From Ipomoea triloba (taxonomy: Eukaryota; Streptophyta; Magnoliopsida; Solanales; Convolvulaceae), in assembly GCF_003576645.1 (NCBI RefSeq), contig NC_044917.1:23773201-23837200 (forward strand): a DNA stretch of 64,000 nt, written 5' to 3'. Shown here in pieces: positions 23,033-34,422 of the stretch. The position numbers and the translations under genes were made by a program. The stretch's first letter is position 1. Every line of letters begins with the position of its first letter. The notes under the pieces are model-generated. The model saw only the letters and a list, made by a program, of their open reading frames with translations, was not told where the DNA came from and ran no database searches.

Positions 23033-26000
23033 ATGGAGCATGGACCAACATTGTGTTTGGTGGATAGTGCAACCACACACACTATCCTTACTGATAGGAG
23101 GTTTTTTCGTACCTTGAACAAATCAAGTAGTAATATTACTACCATTACTAATGATGAGGTACAAATAGTGGGCTACGGAAGAGCATCCATCATCCTCCCT
23201 AAGGGTACAGAGCTACTAATTGAAAATGCTTTGTTGTATCCCCAATCTAAACGAACCTTGCTGAGTTTCAGGGATATTGGATCAAATGGTTTCCATAGCA
23301 AAACCAAGACTAACAACAATGATGAGTTCTTAATCATGACTCAATTGATCTCTGGTAAAAAGCGAGAGGTTGAGGAACTTGCCTCCTTGTCTTCCGGGTT
23401 ATATTATACCTATATACAATCCAAGAATTCATGTGTTGCATTAACCATGAAACTAAAAAATTCACATTCTTTTCAGTTGTGGCATGACCGTCTCGGTCAT
23501 CCTGGGCAGAATATGATAGGTCGGATCATATCTAATTCTGTTGGCCATAACCTTTTAAGATCTCATGTACTTTCGCCAAATATGTTTACATGTGTTGCTT
23601 GTGCGAAAGGTAAATATATTGTACGCCCGTCGCGTACTAAGGTTGGACATGAGTCGCCTATTTTTCTACAAAGATTGTAGGGCGATATTTGTGGACCAAT
23701 TAGTCCACCTTCTGGGCCATTTAGATATTTTATGGTACTTATTGATGCTTCCACTCGTTAGACTCATGTTAGTCTTTTGTCCACGAGGAACAAAGCTTTC
23801 GCAAAATTTATTGCGAAAATTATAGAGTTAAATGCCCAATTCCCAGATTATCCAATTAAATCAATAAGAATGGATAATGCTGGAGAATTCACATCAACGA
23901 CTTTCAATGATTATTGTATGGCCTTGGGTATCAAAGTGGAGCATCCTGTACCTTATGTCCATACTCAGAATAGTCTAGCTGAATCTCTGATTAAGCGTAT
24001 TAAATTGATTGCTAGGCCATTATTGCAGAAGTCCGGTTTACCGGTTTCTTGTTGGGGACATGCAGTATTGCATGCTGCAGCTTTAATACAAATCTGACAC
24101 ACTGCATATCATGATTATTCCCCCTTGCAACTACTACGTGGTGTAGAACCCAATATTTCCCATCTGCGTGTATTCGGGTGTGCAGTCTATACCGCCATAC
24201 CACCTACAAACCGTACCTCCATGGGCCCGCAATGAAAACTAGGTATATATGTTGGTTATGAATCTCCCTCCATAATTAAATACCTAGAGCCCATGACAGG
24301 AGATCAGTTTACTGCGAGGTACGCTGATTGCATTTTTTATGAAGATCATTTCCCGGCATTAGGGGGAGATAAAAGTCCTTATTTAACGAAATGCCTAGAA
24401 ATTTCATGGGACGAAAAAGATCTTCAGTACCTAGACCCACGTACTAGTCAAACTGAACTGGAAGTTCAGAAAATTATTAATTTGCAAAATTTAGCAAATA
24501 ACCTGTCAGATGCGTTTACAGATAATAGAGGAGTGACCAGGTCCCATATCCCTGCTGTGAATGCTCCTTCGAGAGTAGAAGTCCCCAAGGGATCAGGTAT
24601 GCACACTGACACTCCCCATCGCCAGAAGCGCGGGAGACCAGTTGGTGCAAAAGACTTAAATCAGCAGAAAACGAAAATTGGTAAAATATCTCAGTCACTC
24701 CAGAAAAATCTTAGCCGTCCTAAAGACGGGGAACCCAGTGAACCTGCACGTGCTCTAAATAAAATGAACACTGGAACATGGAACATCCAGATCATAATAT
24801 TTTGGGAAATGATAATGATCTGGTTGATATCAATATAGAAACTGCCATAAATTTTGTTGATACAGGAGAAACATATAACAGAGATTTAATAGTCGTCGAC
24901 GACACGTTTGCCTATGTAGCTGCCTATAATATTCCACATAATAATCTGGATCCAGAACCAAAATCAATAACAGAGTGCCAGAAGCGCCCTGACTAGTTGA
25001 AGTGGAAAGAGGTAATTGAGGTAGAGCTTAACTCGCTTAATAAAAGAAAAGTGTTTGGTCCCACCGTACTTACCTCAAAAGATGTGATCCCAGTAGGGTC
25101 TAAGTGGGTATTCGTACGGAAGAGGAATGAAAACAATGAGGTGGTTAGATACAAAGCGAGATTGGTAGCTCAGGGGTTCACGCAGAGACCCAAAATTGAT
25201 TTTGAACAGACATATTCTCCTGTTATTGATGGCATTTCATTCCGCTATTTAATATCACTGGCAGTAAACATGAAATTAGATATGCAGTTGATGGATGTAG
25301 TGACAGCTTACCTTTATGGGTCACTAGATGCTGATATATACATGAAAATACCTGAAGATATTCAAAATCCCAATACAAGAGGGAAAGATCAAAACATGTA
25401 TAGCATCAAACTTCAAAGGTCATTATATGGCTTGAAGCAATCGGGTAGAAAGTGGTATAACCATTTGAGTGAATTCTTCCTGAAGAAGGGATAGGTGAAA
25501 AATGATATTTGTCCTTGTATATTCATTAAGAAGTCATCTAATGGTTCTATGTCGATGACATGAACATTATTGGGACAAGCAAAGATATTATAGAAGCGTG
25601 CTCGTACTTAAAGGCAGAATTTGAAATGAAAGACTTGGGAAAAACCAAGTTTTGCCTCGACCTGCAGATTGAGCATCTCCCCAGTGGAATTTTTATTCTC
25701 CAAGCTAACTATGTTAATAAATTATTAGAGAAATTCTATATGGATAAATCTCATCCTCTTAGCACTCCAATGGTAGTCCGGTCCCTTGAAGCGGACAAAG
25801 ACCCATTTAGACCTAAGGAGGATAATGAAGACATACTAGGACATGAAGTTCCTTACCTGAGTGCTATTGGAGCTTTGCTGTATCTGGCTAATTGCACTAG
25901 ACCTGATATTGCTTTCTCAGTGAACTTACTTGCTAGATTTAGTGCCTCCCCAACCAGAAGACATTGGAGTGGAGTAAAGCATATCTTTAGATATCTCCAA

Positions 26001-26588
26001 GGGACAAAAGACCTTGGTCTTTATTTTGAAAATAACCAGGACATTACATTGATGGGATATTCAGATGCTGGTTATATGCCTGACCCTCATAATGCTAAAT
26101 CTCAGACTGGTTATGTTTTCCTTTGTGGAGGTACTGCTATATCTTGGAGGTCCGTTAAGCAGACCTTAGTTGCTACCTCATCTAATCACTCGAAAATAAT
26201 TGCTTTATATGAAACCTCACGTGAATGCGTATGGTTGAGGTCATTGATACAACATATCCATAGCTCATGTGGTACAATGAGCAAAGTTGATTCCCCCACT
26301 GTCCTATATGAGGACAATGCGGCATGTGTTGCACAGATGAGTAGTGGGTACGTTAAGGGAGACCTTACGTCACATATTGCTCCTAAATTCTTTTACCCAC
26401 ATGAACTCCAGAAGAGTGGTGAGATACTCATTGAAAAGGTTCGCTCTAGTTAAAATCTAGCAGATTTGTTCACTAAGTCCCTGCCAACATCCACATTTGA
26501 GAAGTTTGTTTATAAAATCGGGATGCGAAGGCTTGGAAGATTGTTGCCTTCAGGGGGAGCGATAAACCCTAAAAGTATAAATGAATAG
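23033..26588 (+). pseudogene. Copia pol (protease, integrase, RT, RNase H)
   Basis: Protease has the DSATTH active-site variant near 23060. The GAG-pre-integrase HxxxxH region (LWHDRLGHPG) is at about 23480. The integrase catalytic region is at 23680-24090, with DNAGEFTS marking a catalytic aspartate. Reverse transcriptase spans 25000-25900 with YVDD at 25548-25559. The RNase H region includes YSDAGY and YEDNAACV (26060-26320). Stops occur at 23678, 23759, 24095, 24233, 24994, 25492 and 26451. The frame changes near 24780-24840 and again just before YVDD, where sequence is also missing. It is therefore a multiply broken polyprotein. Confidence 0.9.
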
Positions 26589-26826
26589 ATGGTCCTGGAG
26601 ACCTTTAAAAATCTCGAAGATGACGCCCGGAAGGCTTATGGTTGTACTCTTTTTCCCTTAGCTAATTTTTTTCCCATTGGGTTTTTATTAGGCTAAGGTT
26701 TTTAATGAGGCAACCGATGCAACACATATTTTATATTGCATGTACTCTTTTCCTCGTCTAGGTTTTTCCCACAGGGTTTTTCTAGCGAGGTTTTTAACGA
26801 GGCATGAGTATAGTTATTTAATGGCC

Positions 26827-26835
26827 AAGGGGGAG
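26827..26835 (+). other. Polypurine tract of copia element
   Basis: AAGGGGGAG directly precedes the 3' LTR, in the position where plus-strand synthesis is primed. Confidence 0.85.
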
Positions 26836-27115
26836 TGTTATAAATGTTTTATTTGATGGCCATTAAATCTTAGGACTCTCCATTTGCCTTTCATTATTTC
26901 ATTGTTTATGTTAAAGGAAATGAAAGGTTGTGGAATGTGTATATATTGATATGGATTGCTTAATGAATGGATGAGAGCTCTTGTGATCTTGTGTTATTGT
27001 TCTTCTTCTCCTTTTCCCTTTTCTCTACACTACATTATCATATACATAATCTCCAAGCAATTACCGGGCAATCACCACACGAGAACTGAGCTAATCGATA
27101 AGCCAAATTACAACA
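26836..27115 (+). repeat. 3' LTR of copia element
   Basis: 280 bp. It ends ATTACAACA and is followed by the TTCCT target duplication. Confidence 0.93.
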
Positions 27116-27269
27116 TTCCTAACATATATTAGATCAAATGCAAATGCTTCTCCAAGTAAAAAATGTGCACAATTGCTAACCGTAGAGATAGTCCAAATCA
27201 ACAGCCCATATGGAATATTAATTAAAAAACGTGCGGTGACATAATTGTAATTTTGAGTAAGTAAGTCAG

Positions 27270-28345
27270 CTTGTCTTTTGTATCTGAGTGCACATTTTTT
27301 CTTCTTCGAGTGCACATGTTTCCTTCTTCAAGTGCATATTTCTTTTCTTCGAGTGCATCGTATATGTTCTGTTCAGTACATAGTTTTTCATTTGAGTGCA
27401 CATCTTTGTGCCTTGAGTGTAAAAATTTGGCCTTCCAGTGTAGGTTTTGTAGCTTTCAAGTGCATGTTTCCCTTTCTAAGAATGCACAATTAATTTTCTT
27501 CGAATTTTCCATTTTAGGGTCTTTTTTTCCCTTGCCTTCTAGTGATCCTCTTTATACCTTCAAGTGTTCAATTTCATGCCTACAAGTGCATGTGTGTCTT
27601 ACTATTGTGTAAAAAAAATAAATAAATAAAAAAAAATAAAAATAAAAAAAAGAACAACATCTTAGCATTCCATTGAACATTTTTTTTCCTTCAAGTGCAT
27701 GTTTTTAGCCTTCAAGTACACGTTTTGTAGCCTTCAAGTGCATGTTTTCCTTTCTAAGAGTGCACAATTAATTTTCTTCAAATTTTCTCTTTTAGTGTCT
27801 TTTTTTCTCCCTTGTCTTCTAGTGATTTTCTTTGTGCCTTCAAGTGCTCAATTTCACGCCTACAATGTATGTGTGTCTTACTATTGTGTAAAAATTAAAA
27901 AAAAATACTTTAGCATTCCAATGAATCATTTTTTTCCTTCTAGTATATGTTTTTAGCCTCCAAGTGCACGATTTGTAGCCTTCAAGTGCACGATTTGTAG
28001 CCTTCAAGTGCATGTTTGCCTTCGAGTGCAGATTTTTTGCCTTCAAGTGCATTTTTTTGCCTTCAAGTGCACAATTCTTGGTCAGTATTTGTTATATCTT
28101 TTGCATTCTTTTGAATAACATATAACTAAATTTACAATAAAATTTGTGAAATTTACAAAGTATTTAATTTGTATGGGTAATTGCATTAATAACACTTAAG
28201 TTGAATAACTTCCCTTTTTGGTACCATAAATTGCATCAATTGCACATCTATTTGCATTTGAGTGCAAAAATTTTGCATTCAAGTGCATATTTTTGTACCT
28301 TCAATTCAAGTGTATGGTTTTGAGCTTTCAAGTGCACATTTCGTA
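27270..28345. repeat. Degenerate array of an AGTGCA-containing motif
   Basis: A motif close to GCCTTCAAGTGCACxTTTTT recurs several dozen times at about 20-35 bp spacing. Superimposed is a duplicated block of about 200 bp: 27420-27612 resembles 27710-27890 (shared CACAATTAATTTTCTTC and GTGTGTCTTACTATTGTGTA). The nearly open frames in this stretch come from the repeat and show no protein homology. Confidence 0.85.
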
Positions 28346-28418
28346 TAGAATTTCTTTTAAGATAGTCAATGATCATGGTTAACCGCATTTTCGCAAAGTA
28401 GCCTTCGCACCTGATCTT

Positions 28419-28460
<42 letters not shown>

Positions 28461-29636
28461 ACACAATACTTAATCATTAAGTTCAAACTTTTCTGAGAAT
28501 TTAAAAGGCCGAAAATTATTTCCATGTTTGATACAATATAATCTTTGATTTAGGAAAGTTCTGGTCAATAGGAATATCAAGAAAAGTAAATCTCACTTAG
28601 GGGTGGTAAGATTCTTTTTGTGGAATGGTTGGGAATCTACTAATTTATTCAATTACTTAGTTATCTTTTTTGGCCCTAGGTTATAAATATATTTTAATAT
28701 AAGAAATTTGTTTCTCCTACCATTATTATGACGGATAACAACACTATTTATCATAGAAATTAAATTTCTCTCTCAACACTTTTTTTACGTACATATTGTT
28801 TTAAATTTTGAATATTCTTGTTGCAGTTTGAAATTTTTTTAACATATGGTTTATTATTTTACAAGTGTTTTATTAAACTCTCAATTATTCGTTATATTTT
28901 TACTTTTGAATTTTTGTATATAACATGAATATATTTGAGATTTTTAAAAAAATTTATATGAAAGTTTGAACCAACCAAACATCTTAATTATTTTTTAGGT
29001 AATGTAATTCTTATGTTTCTAGTGTAACGCTAAATATGTTAATTAATTTTTCATGCAAATTTTTTTTCATCAAATACATTCATTGAAAATATTTTCTCAT
29101 AAAATTAATTAATGGGAAAGTACCAAAAGGTCTCGAATTATCAAATATTACTACTCTTTATCAAATGTCATTTCTCTTTCTAATATAAACATAATGCTCA
29201 GAAATTTAAGATTATTTTATTTTACCAATCACCATCCGAGATGCAACAATTTTTGCCATGGTTGCTCCAAGCAATCATAGCTCCTCCTCCTCCTCTTCTT
29301 CTTCTTCTTTTTTTTGTGTGTACCATTTGGTAGTTAAAAAGTTAGGGTTCATGTTGATGCACTATGTACCCAGCCAAAATTTCCTACCATCAAAAAGGGA
29401 ATTACCAACGCCTGTGATTGGTGTTTGATAATACGTAGTATTAAGAAGCAATTTTAAGAATCTCAAAAATAATTGAAAACATATTCTCCTTCTAAACAGA
29501 AACTTTTAGTGGTTAAAATATGATCTTGATATTTTTCAGCTAATGGAATTATCAAATAAAGTCATATTTATTTTTGTACATTGCACGCATATCCAAAGAG
29601 TAGTGTTATAAAGAAAGATGAATATTTCTTTACAGA
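28346..29636. other. AT-rich intergenic region with (GT)n
   Basis: Contains a (GT)n tract at 28425-28458 and a CTCCTCCTC/TTC tract near 29282. No gene or element recognised. Confidence 0.6.
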
Positions 29637-30230
29637 GCAAATACCAATTTTGGTCACACAATTATTAGCAAAATGATAATTTTAGTTCACATGTATAATT
29701 TCTACCAATCTTAATCCCACGACTATTATTTTTCTACCAATTTTCATCCACGACTATTGTTTTAGTGCCAAAATTCATCGTGCCAATCATCCATCTGTTT
29801 AAAACGTGCAAAAATCTAAAATTATTAAGAATATTTTCGTCATTTTCAACTTAATATCCCAATTTGGGCATGAATAAATGAATTTAAGTCCTATGATCGA
29901 TCAAAACTCGCAGTTTTTATCCTCATTTTACCTTAATTTGAGGAGAAGAACTGTGAATTGTAATCGATCTTAAAACTTAAATCTCTTTATTCATGCTCAA
30001 ATTGGGATTATTGAGTTGAAAAGGATGAAAATACCTTTTAAAAATTTAGATTTCGGCACGTTTTAAACGGATGGTGATTGACGCGATGAATTTTGGCACT
30101 AAAACAGTAGTCGTGGACCAAAATTGGTACTAAAACAATAGTCGTGGGACCAAAATTTATAGAAATTAAATATATGGACCAAAATTATTGTCATTTTGCT
30201 AATAGTCGTGGGACCAAAATTGGTATTTGC
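29637..30230. mobile_element. Foldback element, about 594 bp
   Basis: Left end GCAAATACCAATTTTGGTC, right end its inverted form GACCAAAATTGGTATTTGC. Inverted similarity extends almost to the centre, for example AAACGTGCAAAAATCTAAA against TTTAGATTTCGGCACGTTT. No ORF. No convincing target duplication was seen at these borders, so the superfamily is open. Confidence 0.8.
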
Positions 30231-30579
30231 TTTTTATAATATAACCATTATTAACTTTTAAATAAAAAAGGAAAATACAGGTTAATAATACGAATAAATC
30301 ATTATTAAATTATTTAGACCATAAAACTAAAGCAGTGAAAGTGGAATGTGATAAAGCAGGCTGCTGGCTCACATAAAGAGAAAAAAAAAACAAAAGAAAA
30401 AACAAAAGAAAAATGATAGAGAAAAAGAAAAGGAAAATAAAGAAGTGCAAAAAGGAATATGCATGCATGCATGCATGTCCACGTGCAAAGCAATAAACAA
30501 AGTTTAGGAATCTTTTATTACTTTTGACACTACTTACTTTAGTCTTTTTCAGTTTTGCCCATCCAGCATTGTTAATATA

Positions 30580-31003
30580 CAGTCCGTGGACCATGGTCCA
30601 AAATGCATTGTGAACCATGCATCATAGTTGATACTGCAATTGTGTTGAACTGATACTGTAGTTGTGTTGAACTGATACTGCAGTTGTCTTGAACTGATAC
30701 TGCAGTTGTGTTGAAAGGAAACTGTAATTACGCGGAACAGAGGCCGTTTCATCCGTCTGAAACTGCAGTGGTGTTGAACTGATACTGCAGTTATGTTGTA
30801 CGGATACTGCAGTTGTGTTGAACTGATACTATAGTGTGTTGAACGGATGAAGCGACCTCTGTTCCGCGCAATTGCAGTTCCCTTTCCACACAACTACAGT
30901 ATCAGTTCAACACAACTGTAGTATCAGTTCAACACAACTGCAGTATCAGTCATGACCATGGTCCACAATGCATTGTGGACCATGGTCCACCATATAATTT
31001 GCG
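30580..31003. mobile_element. Short MULE-like element, copy 2, 9-bp TSD
   Basis: A 424-bp relative of 20277-20572. It starts CAGTCCGTGGACCATGGTCC, ends CATATAATTTGCG, and is flanked by perfect GTTAATATA duplications (30571-30579 and 31004-31012). It has more copies of the ACTGATACTGCAGTTGTGTT unit than copy 1. Near its right end is a perfect 32-base palindrome (about 30955-30986) centred on AATGCATT. No coding capacity. Confidence 0.9.
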
Positions 31004-31012
31004 GTTAATATA

Positions 31013-31296
31013 GGAGAAATCATCATTTTAGTCCTACAATTATTTTTCAATTGTTAATATAGTTCTTAATTTTAAATTTTAACTTAGATCTTCTAATTAT
31101 TTATAATTTTGTCAATTAAACCCTTCGAGGATCAAATTGATGAAATTTTAAAAATGGATATCACCATTTTGATCTCTCGGAAGGATTTAATTGACAAAAT
31201 TTTAAATAATTCGAATATCAATTTAATTGAAATTGAAAACTAATGACTACATTGACAGTTGAAAAATAATTAAAAGACCAAAATGGTAATTTTTTC
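31013..31296. mobile_element. Foldback repeat next to the MULE
   Basis: The two ends are inverted relatives: TCATTTTAGTCCTACAATTA near 31024 and TAATTAAAAGACCAAAATGG near 31268. Inner pairs such as TTTTGTCAATTAAACCCTTC and GAAGGATTTAATTGACAAAA support it. No target duplication was found. The MULE at 30580 appears to have inserted at or beside its left edge. Confidence 0.6.
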
Positions 31297-31954
31297 TTCT
31301 GAATAACTTTATAACAAGAGACGTTGTTTAAATTTATCCTTAAAAAATTCTGTATTCGATGTTGGCTCCATTTTGTTTTAGCAAATTATATCTCATATTA
31401 GAGTTCACTTTGTATAGTGAAATCTAAATATATAAAAATAATATTGCTATATTAAAAAATTGAACAAATTTTACTTTTAGTTATCGACTATTGTTATATT
31501 GTTATATTTAATCTTGCTCTTTTAATTTTGTTGGATTATGTATTTAATTGACTTCATTTGTTTGTCAAAATTAATCATTTTTTAAAAAAAAATTGTTATT
31601 CTACCACTTAATAAATATAAATAACATGTAATTTCGTTATCAATTAAAAGAGTGTAAAGTAAAGTGAGAAAAATTGCATGTCAAATAAAAATAGATATGT
31701 TTTAGTCGAACTTTATTACAAACACATTTCATAAATTCATCCAAAGTAATTTCAAATATTATTTTTTATTTTTTAAAAAAGAAATAGGGTTAAATGTATT
31801 TGGGAAATGGGAGCACGCATGCACTGCACGAACTATTTGAGTAACTTTATTAGTAGATGCTGACGGGGGATTTTGGAACCATGACAAAAGACACATCACT
31901 TATTCTCTTTAATTTTATCCAAGTACGTATTTATCACTTTTTTTTTTAGTAGGC
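31297..31954. other. AT-rich intergenic sequence
   Basis: No gene, RNA or element recognised. Confidence 0.6.
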
Positions 31955-32115
31955 CCTAATTACATGCTACACCTTTAAACTCGTATTAATCCCCGTTTAT
32001 AAAGGTAAAGTATTGATCATATTGAATTTTTCACACAAAAGGGGATTTGAACCCACAATTTCTCTTAATTAATGGAGGAGAATACACGACCACTATGTCA
32101 ACCAAGCTAGTTTAG
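31955..32115 (-). mobile_element. SINE-like, tRNA-derived element
   Basis: On the minus strand AGCTTGGTTGACATAGTGG fits an A box and GGGTTCAAATCCCC an excellent B box about 45 bases later. No full cloverleaf can be drawn, so it is a SINE relic and not a tRNA gene. Confidence 0.5.
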
Positions 32116-32337
32116 TATATCTTTGTCACTTTAACTCATTACAACTTAATTTGAATATTGGTAAGAATTAGTAAATAGAAATTTTAATGATATTTCTTTC
32201 TTTTTCGATAACCCCCACACCCAAAGGTTCATAATAGAGCCTATTCGACACCCACAACCCAATTCTAAGAGCCCCATTTTTAGATTGTTCGAATGTTGGT
32301 GGCACATTCGAACTCCCACGCACTCTACAATTAGAAA

Positions 32338-33430
32338 AGAGTTTTAAATGCAATTTCTCAACTATTAAACAAGTATCCGGCATAAGATTATTTCTTTCTT
32401 ATTTACATGGTATCAAGTTTTATATGTGATATGTGATGCACGAAATTTCATGTCTAACATTAAAACACAATTTACAATTTTTTTGAATAGGTTTAGTTTA
32501 CAAAATAGTATTAATTTTTTTTATCAATGAAAAACAGGCAGAAAAAAAAAAGAGGGAAAGTCCATTGATTATTGGGCAAATAATTTTATTTAGGTTAGTT
32601 ATTCATTATGATTTAAAAAATGTGTTAAATTAACCAAAAGTATATAAATTGCTAACAATTTAACCAATCGAATGAAATTAACATATAATAGGTTTATAAA
32701 GTTTATTAAATTTTAAAAACATATGATATGACAAAATTGATTAGACAACAAAATAAATGGCCCAGTTTGGTAAATAATCAGCCTATCAGCCAATTTTGGC
32801 TTATTTGACCACTATTAGTTGGTAAATAATAAGCTTTTTGTAACTCCAAAATGCTAAAATTCAAAAGGCTACTCAAAGTAGCTTTTTCATTTAGCTTTTT
32901 GAGAAAAGAAATTATACCAAACAGTCATCAGCTAACAACTAATTTATCAAACAACTTTCTACAATCAGCCAATGTTATCAACAAATCATACCTTCTAACC
33001 CAAACAGCCAACCCAATCAGCTAACAGCCATTTACCAAACAGGTAAGTCTTGCATGAGACCATCTCAGTATCTCACGTAAGATGCGTAATGCGTTTTAAT
33101 TAAAATATATAATACCATTTTAGTACTAAAAAATATATATAACACCGTTTTATTGACAATAAAAAGTATAATATTTTAATTAAAAAAGTATTAAGTGTTT
33201 CACAATATAACACACAAGCTAAGGCCTATTCGAATAAATGGCTCAAATTAATATTTTAGCTTTATTTATTTTCCTCTTGCAATATTATTAAATTTGATAG
33301 TATTATAACAAACAAGAGAGAAATTTTATTCGACAAAAATGTAATATACAATACTTTAAACATCATGTATAACTCGTTTAACCCAATAAAAATGGACTTA
33401 TAGTGTGTTTTATTTAGGTGAATAAATAAA
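32338..33430 (+). repeat. Duplicated segment, copy B
   Basis: Direct-orientation partner of 258-1190. Copy B lacks the LINE scrap present in A and carries a MITE (32760-33043). It also carries extra AT-rich sequence at about 33095-33357. It lies about 1 kb upstream of ABCC13. Confidence 0.75.
32760..33043 (-). mobile_element. MITE, copy 2 of a shared family
   Basis: Reverse-complement relative of 9780-10068. Ends CCCAGTTTGGTAAAT and CATTTACCAAACAGG. Copy A of the duplicated segment runs from AATAAATG to TATGAGACC near 985-1015 without the MITE, so it serves as an empty site. Confidence 0.88.
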
Positions 33431-33735
33431 AAGAAAATTGCATTTTTCATTTTTAAGTTATGAGGTAATTGTAGTATTTTCTAAGTGTTAATTATACTCA
33501 CTTTTTGTCATTAAGTTATCATTGACATTATTGCACTTTCCGTTCTTTTATTAGTAAAACATTAGGGATTTGTAATTTTAGTATATAACTCAAGGATGAA
33601 AAGTAGTGAGCACAAAAGGACGAAAAGTGCAATAACCCGAGTTTAAAATGACCACGAGTGGTTATTTTTTAAATCTTGGAGGACATCGGATAAATTGCTA
33701 AAACTCGGAGGACCATTGGAAGTATTAACTCAAAA
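33431..33735. repeat. Small inverted-repeat element, weak
   Basis: GCACTTTCCGTTCTTTT near 33534 is mirrored by AAAAGGACGAAAAGTGC near 33616, with further weaker pairing outward. Borders are unclear. Confidence 0.4.
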
Positions 33736-33826
33736 AATAATACTATTTAGACTTATATTTATCCAATTTTTTGCATTAATAATAATAATAATAATAAGAT
33801 CAAGGAAAAAAAGAAACTAAATATAA

Positions 33827-34301
33827 GGGAAAAGGTACAAATAAGCCATCGAACTATTTGGGAATTAGCAATTAATCCATCGAACTCAAATAAGCTTCAA
33901 ATAAGTCACTGAACTCAAAAAAATAAAGCAATTAAGCCACTAAATCGGAAAAAAAGATAACAATTAACATTTTTTATAGGTCATTTGCCTATTCCGACCA
34001 CCGGCGACGACTTTTCCTGCGACCGTCGCCGTCGGAAGTTTTCGTTGCTCACTGGAAAAATCGTCGCCGGTGACGGGAATAGACAAATGACCTATTAAAA
34101 ATGTTAATTGTTAAATTTTTTTTCGATTTAGTGACTTAATTACTTAATTTTTTTGAGTTTAGTGGCTTATTTAGAGCTTATTGGAATTCGATGACTTAAT
34201 TGCTAAGTTTTTCTAAGTTCAGTGGCTTATTTGGAACTTATTCGAGTTCGATGGCTTAATTGCTAATTCCCAAATAGTTCTGGCTTATTTGTACCTTTTC
34301 C
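33827..34301. mobile_element. Foldback MULE-like MITE with 9-bp TSD at the ABCC13 promoter
   Basis: A 475-bp element starts GGGAAAAGGTACAAATAAGC and ends with the inverted GCTTATTTGTACCTTTTCC form (one base differs near the end). It is flanked by perfect TAAATATAA duplications (33818-33826 and 34302-34310). The arms are inverted copies for about 200 bp around a GC-rich centre (CCGGCGACGA and TCGTCGCCGG). The right duplication ends 30 bases before the probable TATA box of ABCC13. Confidence 0.88.
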
Positions 34302-34340
34302 TAAATATAATAACGTAGGCAGCCCCTTGGGCTTGGCGAT

Positions 34341-34347
34341 TATAAAG
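34341..34347 (+). promoter_or_regulatory. Probable TATA box of ABCC13
   Basis: TATAAAG in a GC-richer context, 97 bases before the start codon. Transcription would start near 34370. Confidence 0.6.
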
Positions 34348-34422
34348 GCGGCATATCCATGCAGCACAAACCGTTACTCTCTGAGTCGCTGCGGGAGCTA
34401 TAGAAGAAGAAGAAGAGTAAGA

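Larger units (their letters stand above)
21307..27115 (+). mobile_element. Ty1/copia LTR retrotransposon, complete but decayed
   Basis: Two LTRs (21307-21568 and 26836-27115) begin TGTTATAAAT and end ATTACAACA. The whole is flanked by TTCCT (21302-21306 and 27116-27120), a 5-bp target duplication. After the 5' LTR comes TTATCAGCACGA, a primer-binding site of the kind seen in many plant copia elements. Before the 3' LTR is the purine tract AAGGGGGAG. The internal order is gag, protease, integrase, reverse transcriptase, RNase H, which is the Ty1/copia order. At least eight in-frame stops and two frame changes break the ORFs, so it cannot be autonomous. The LTRs differ by about five substitutions plus 18 bp of indels, indicating a fairly recent insertion. 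Confidence 0.95.

Noticed and set aside
27271..27956. Plus-strand frames rich in F, S and C
   Set aside because: Generated by the AAGTGCA motif array.
31955..32115. tRNA gene on the minus strand
   Set aside because: A and B box-like strings are present, but no acceptor stem or anticodon arm can be formed. Better read as a SINE relic.
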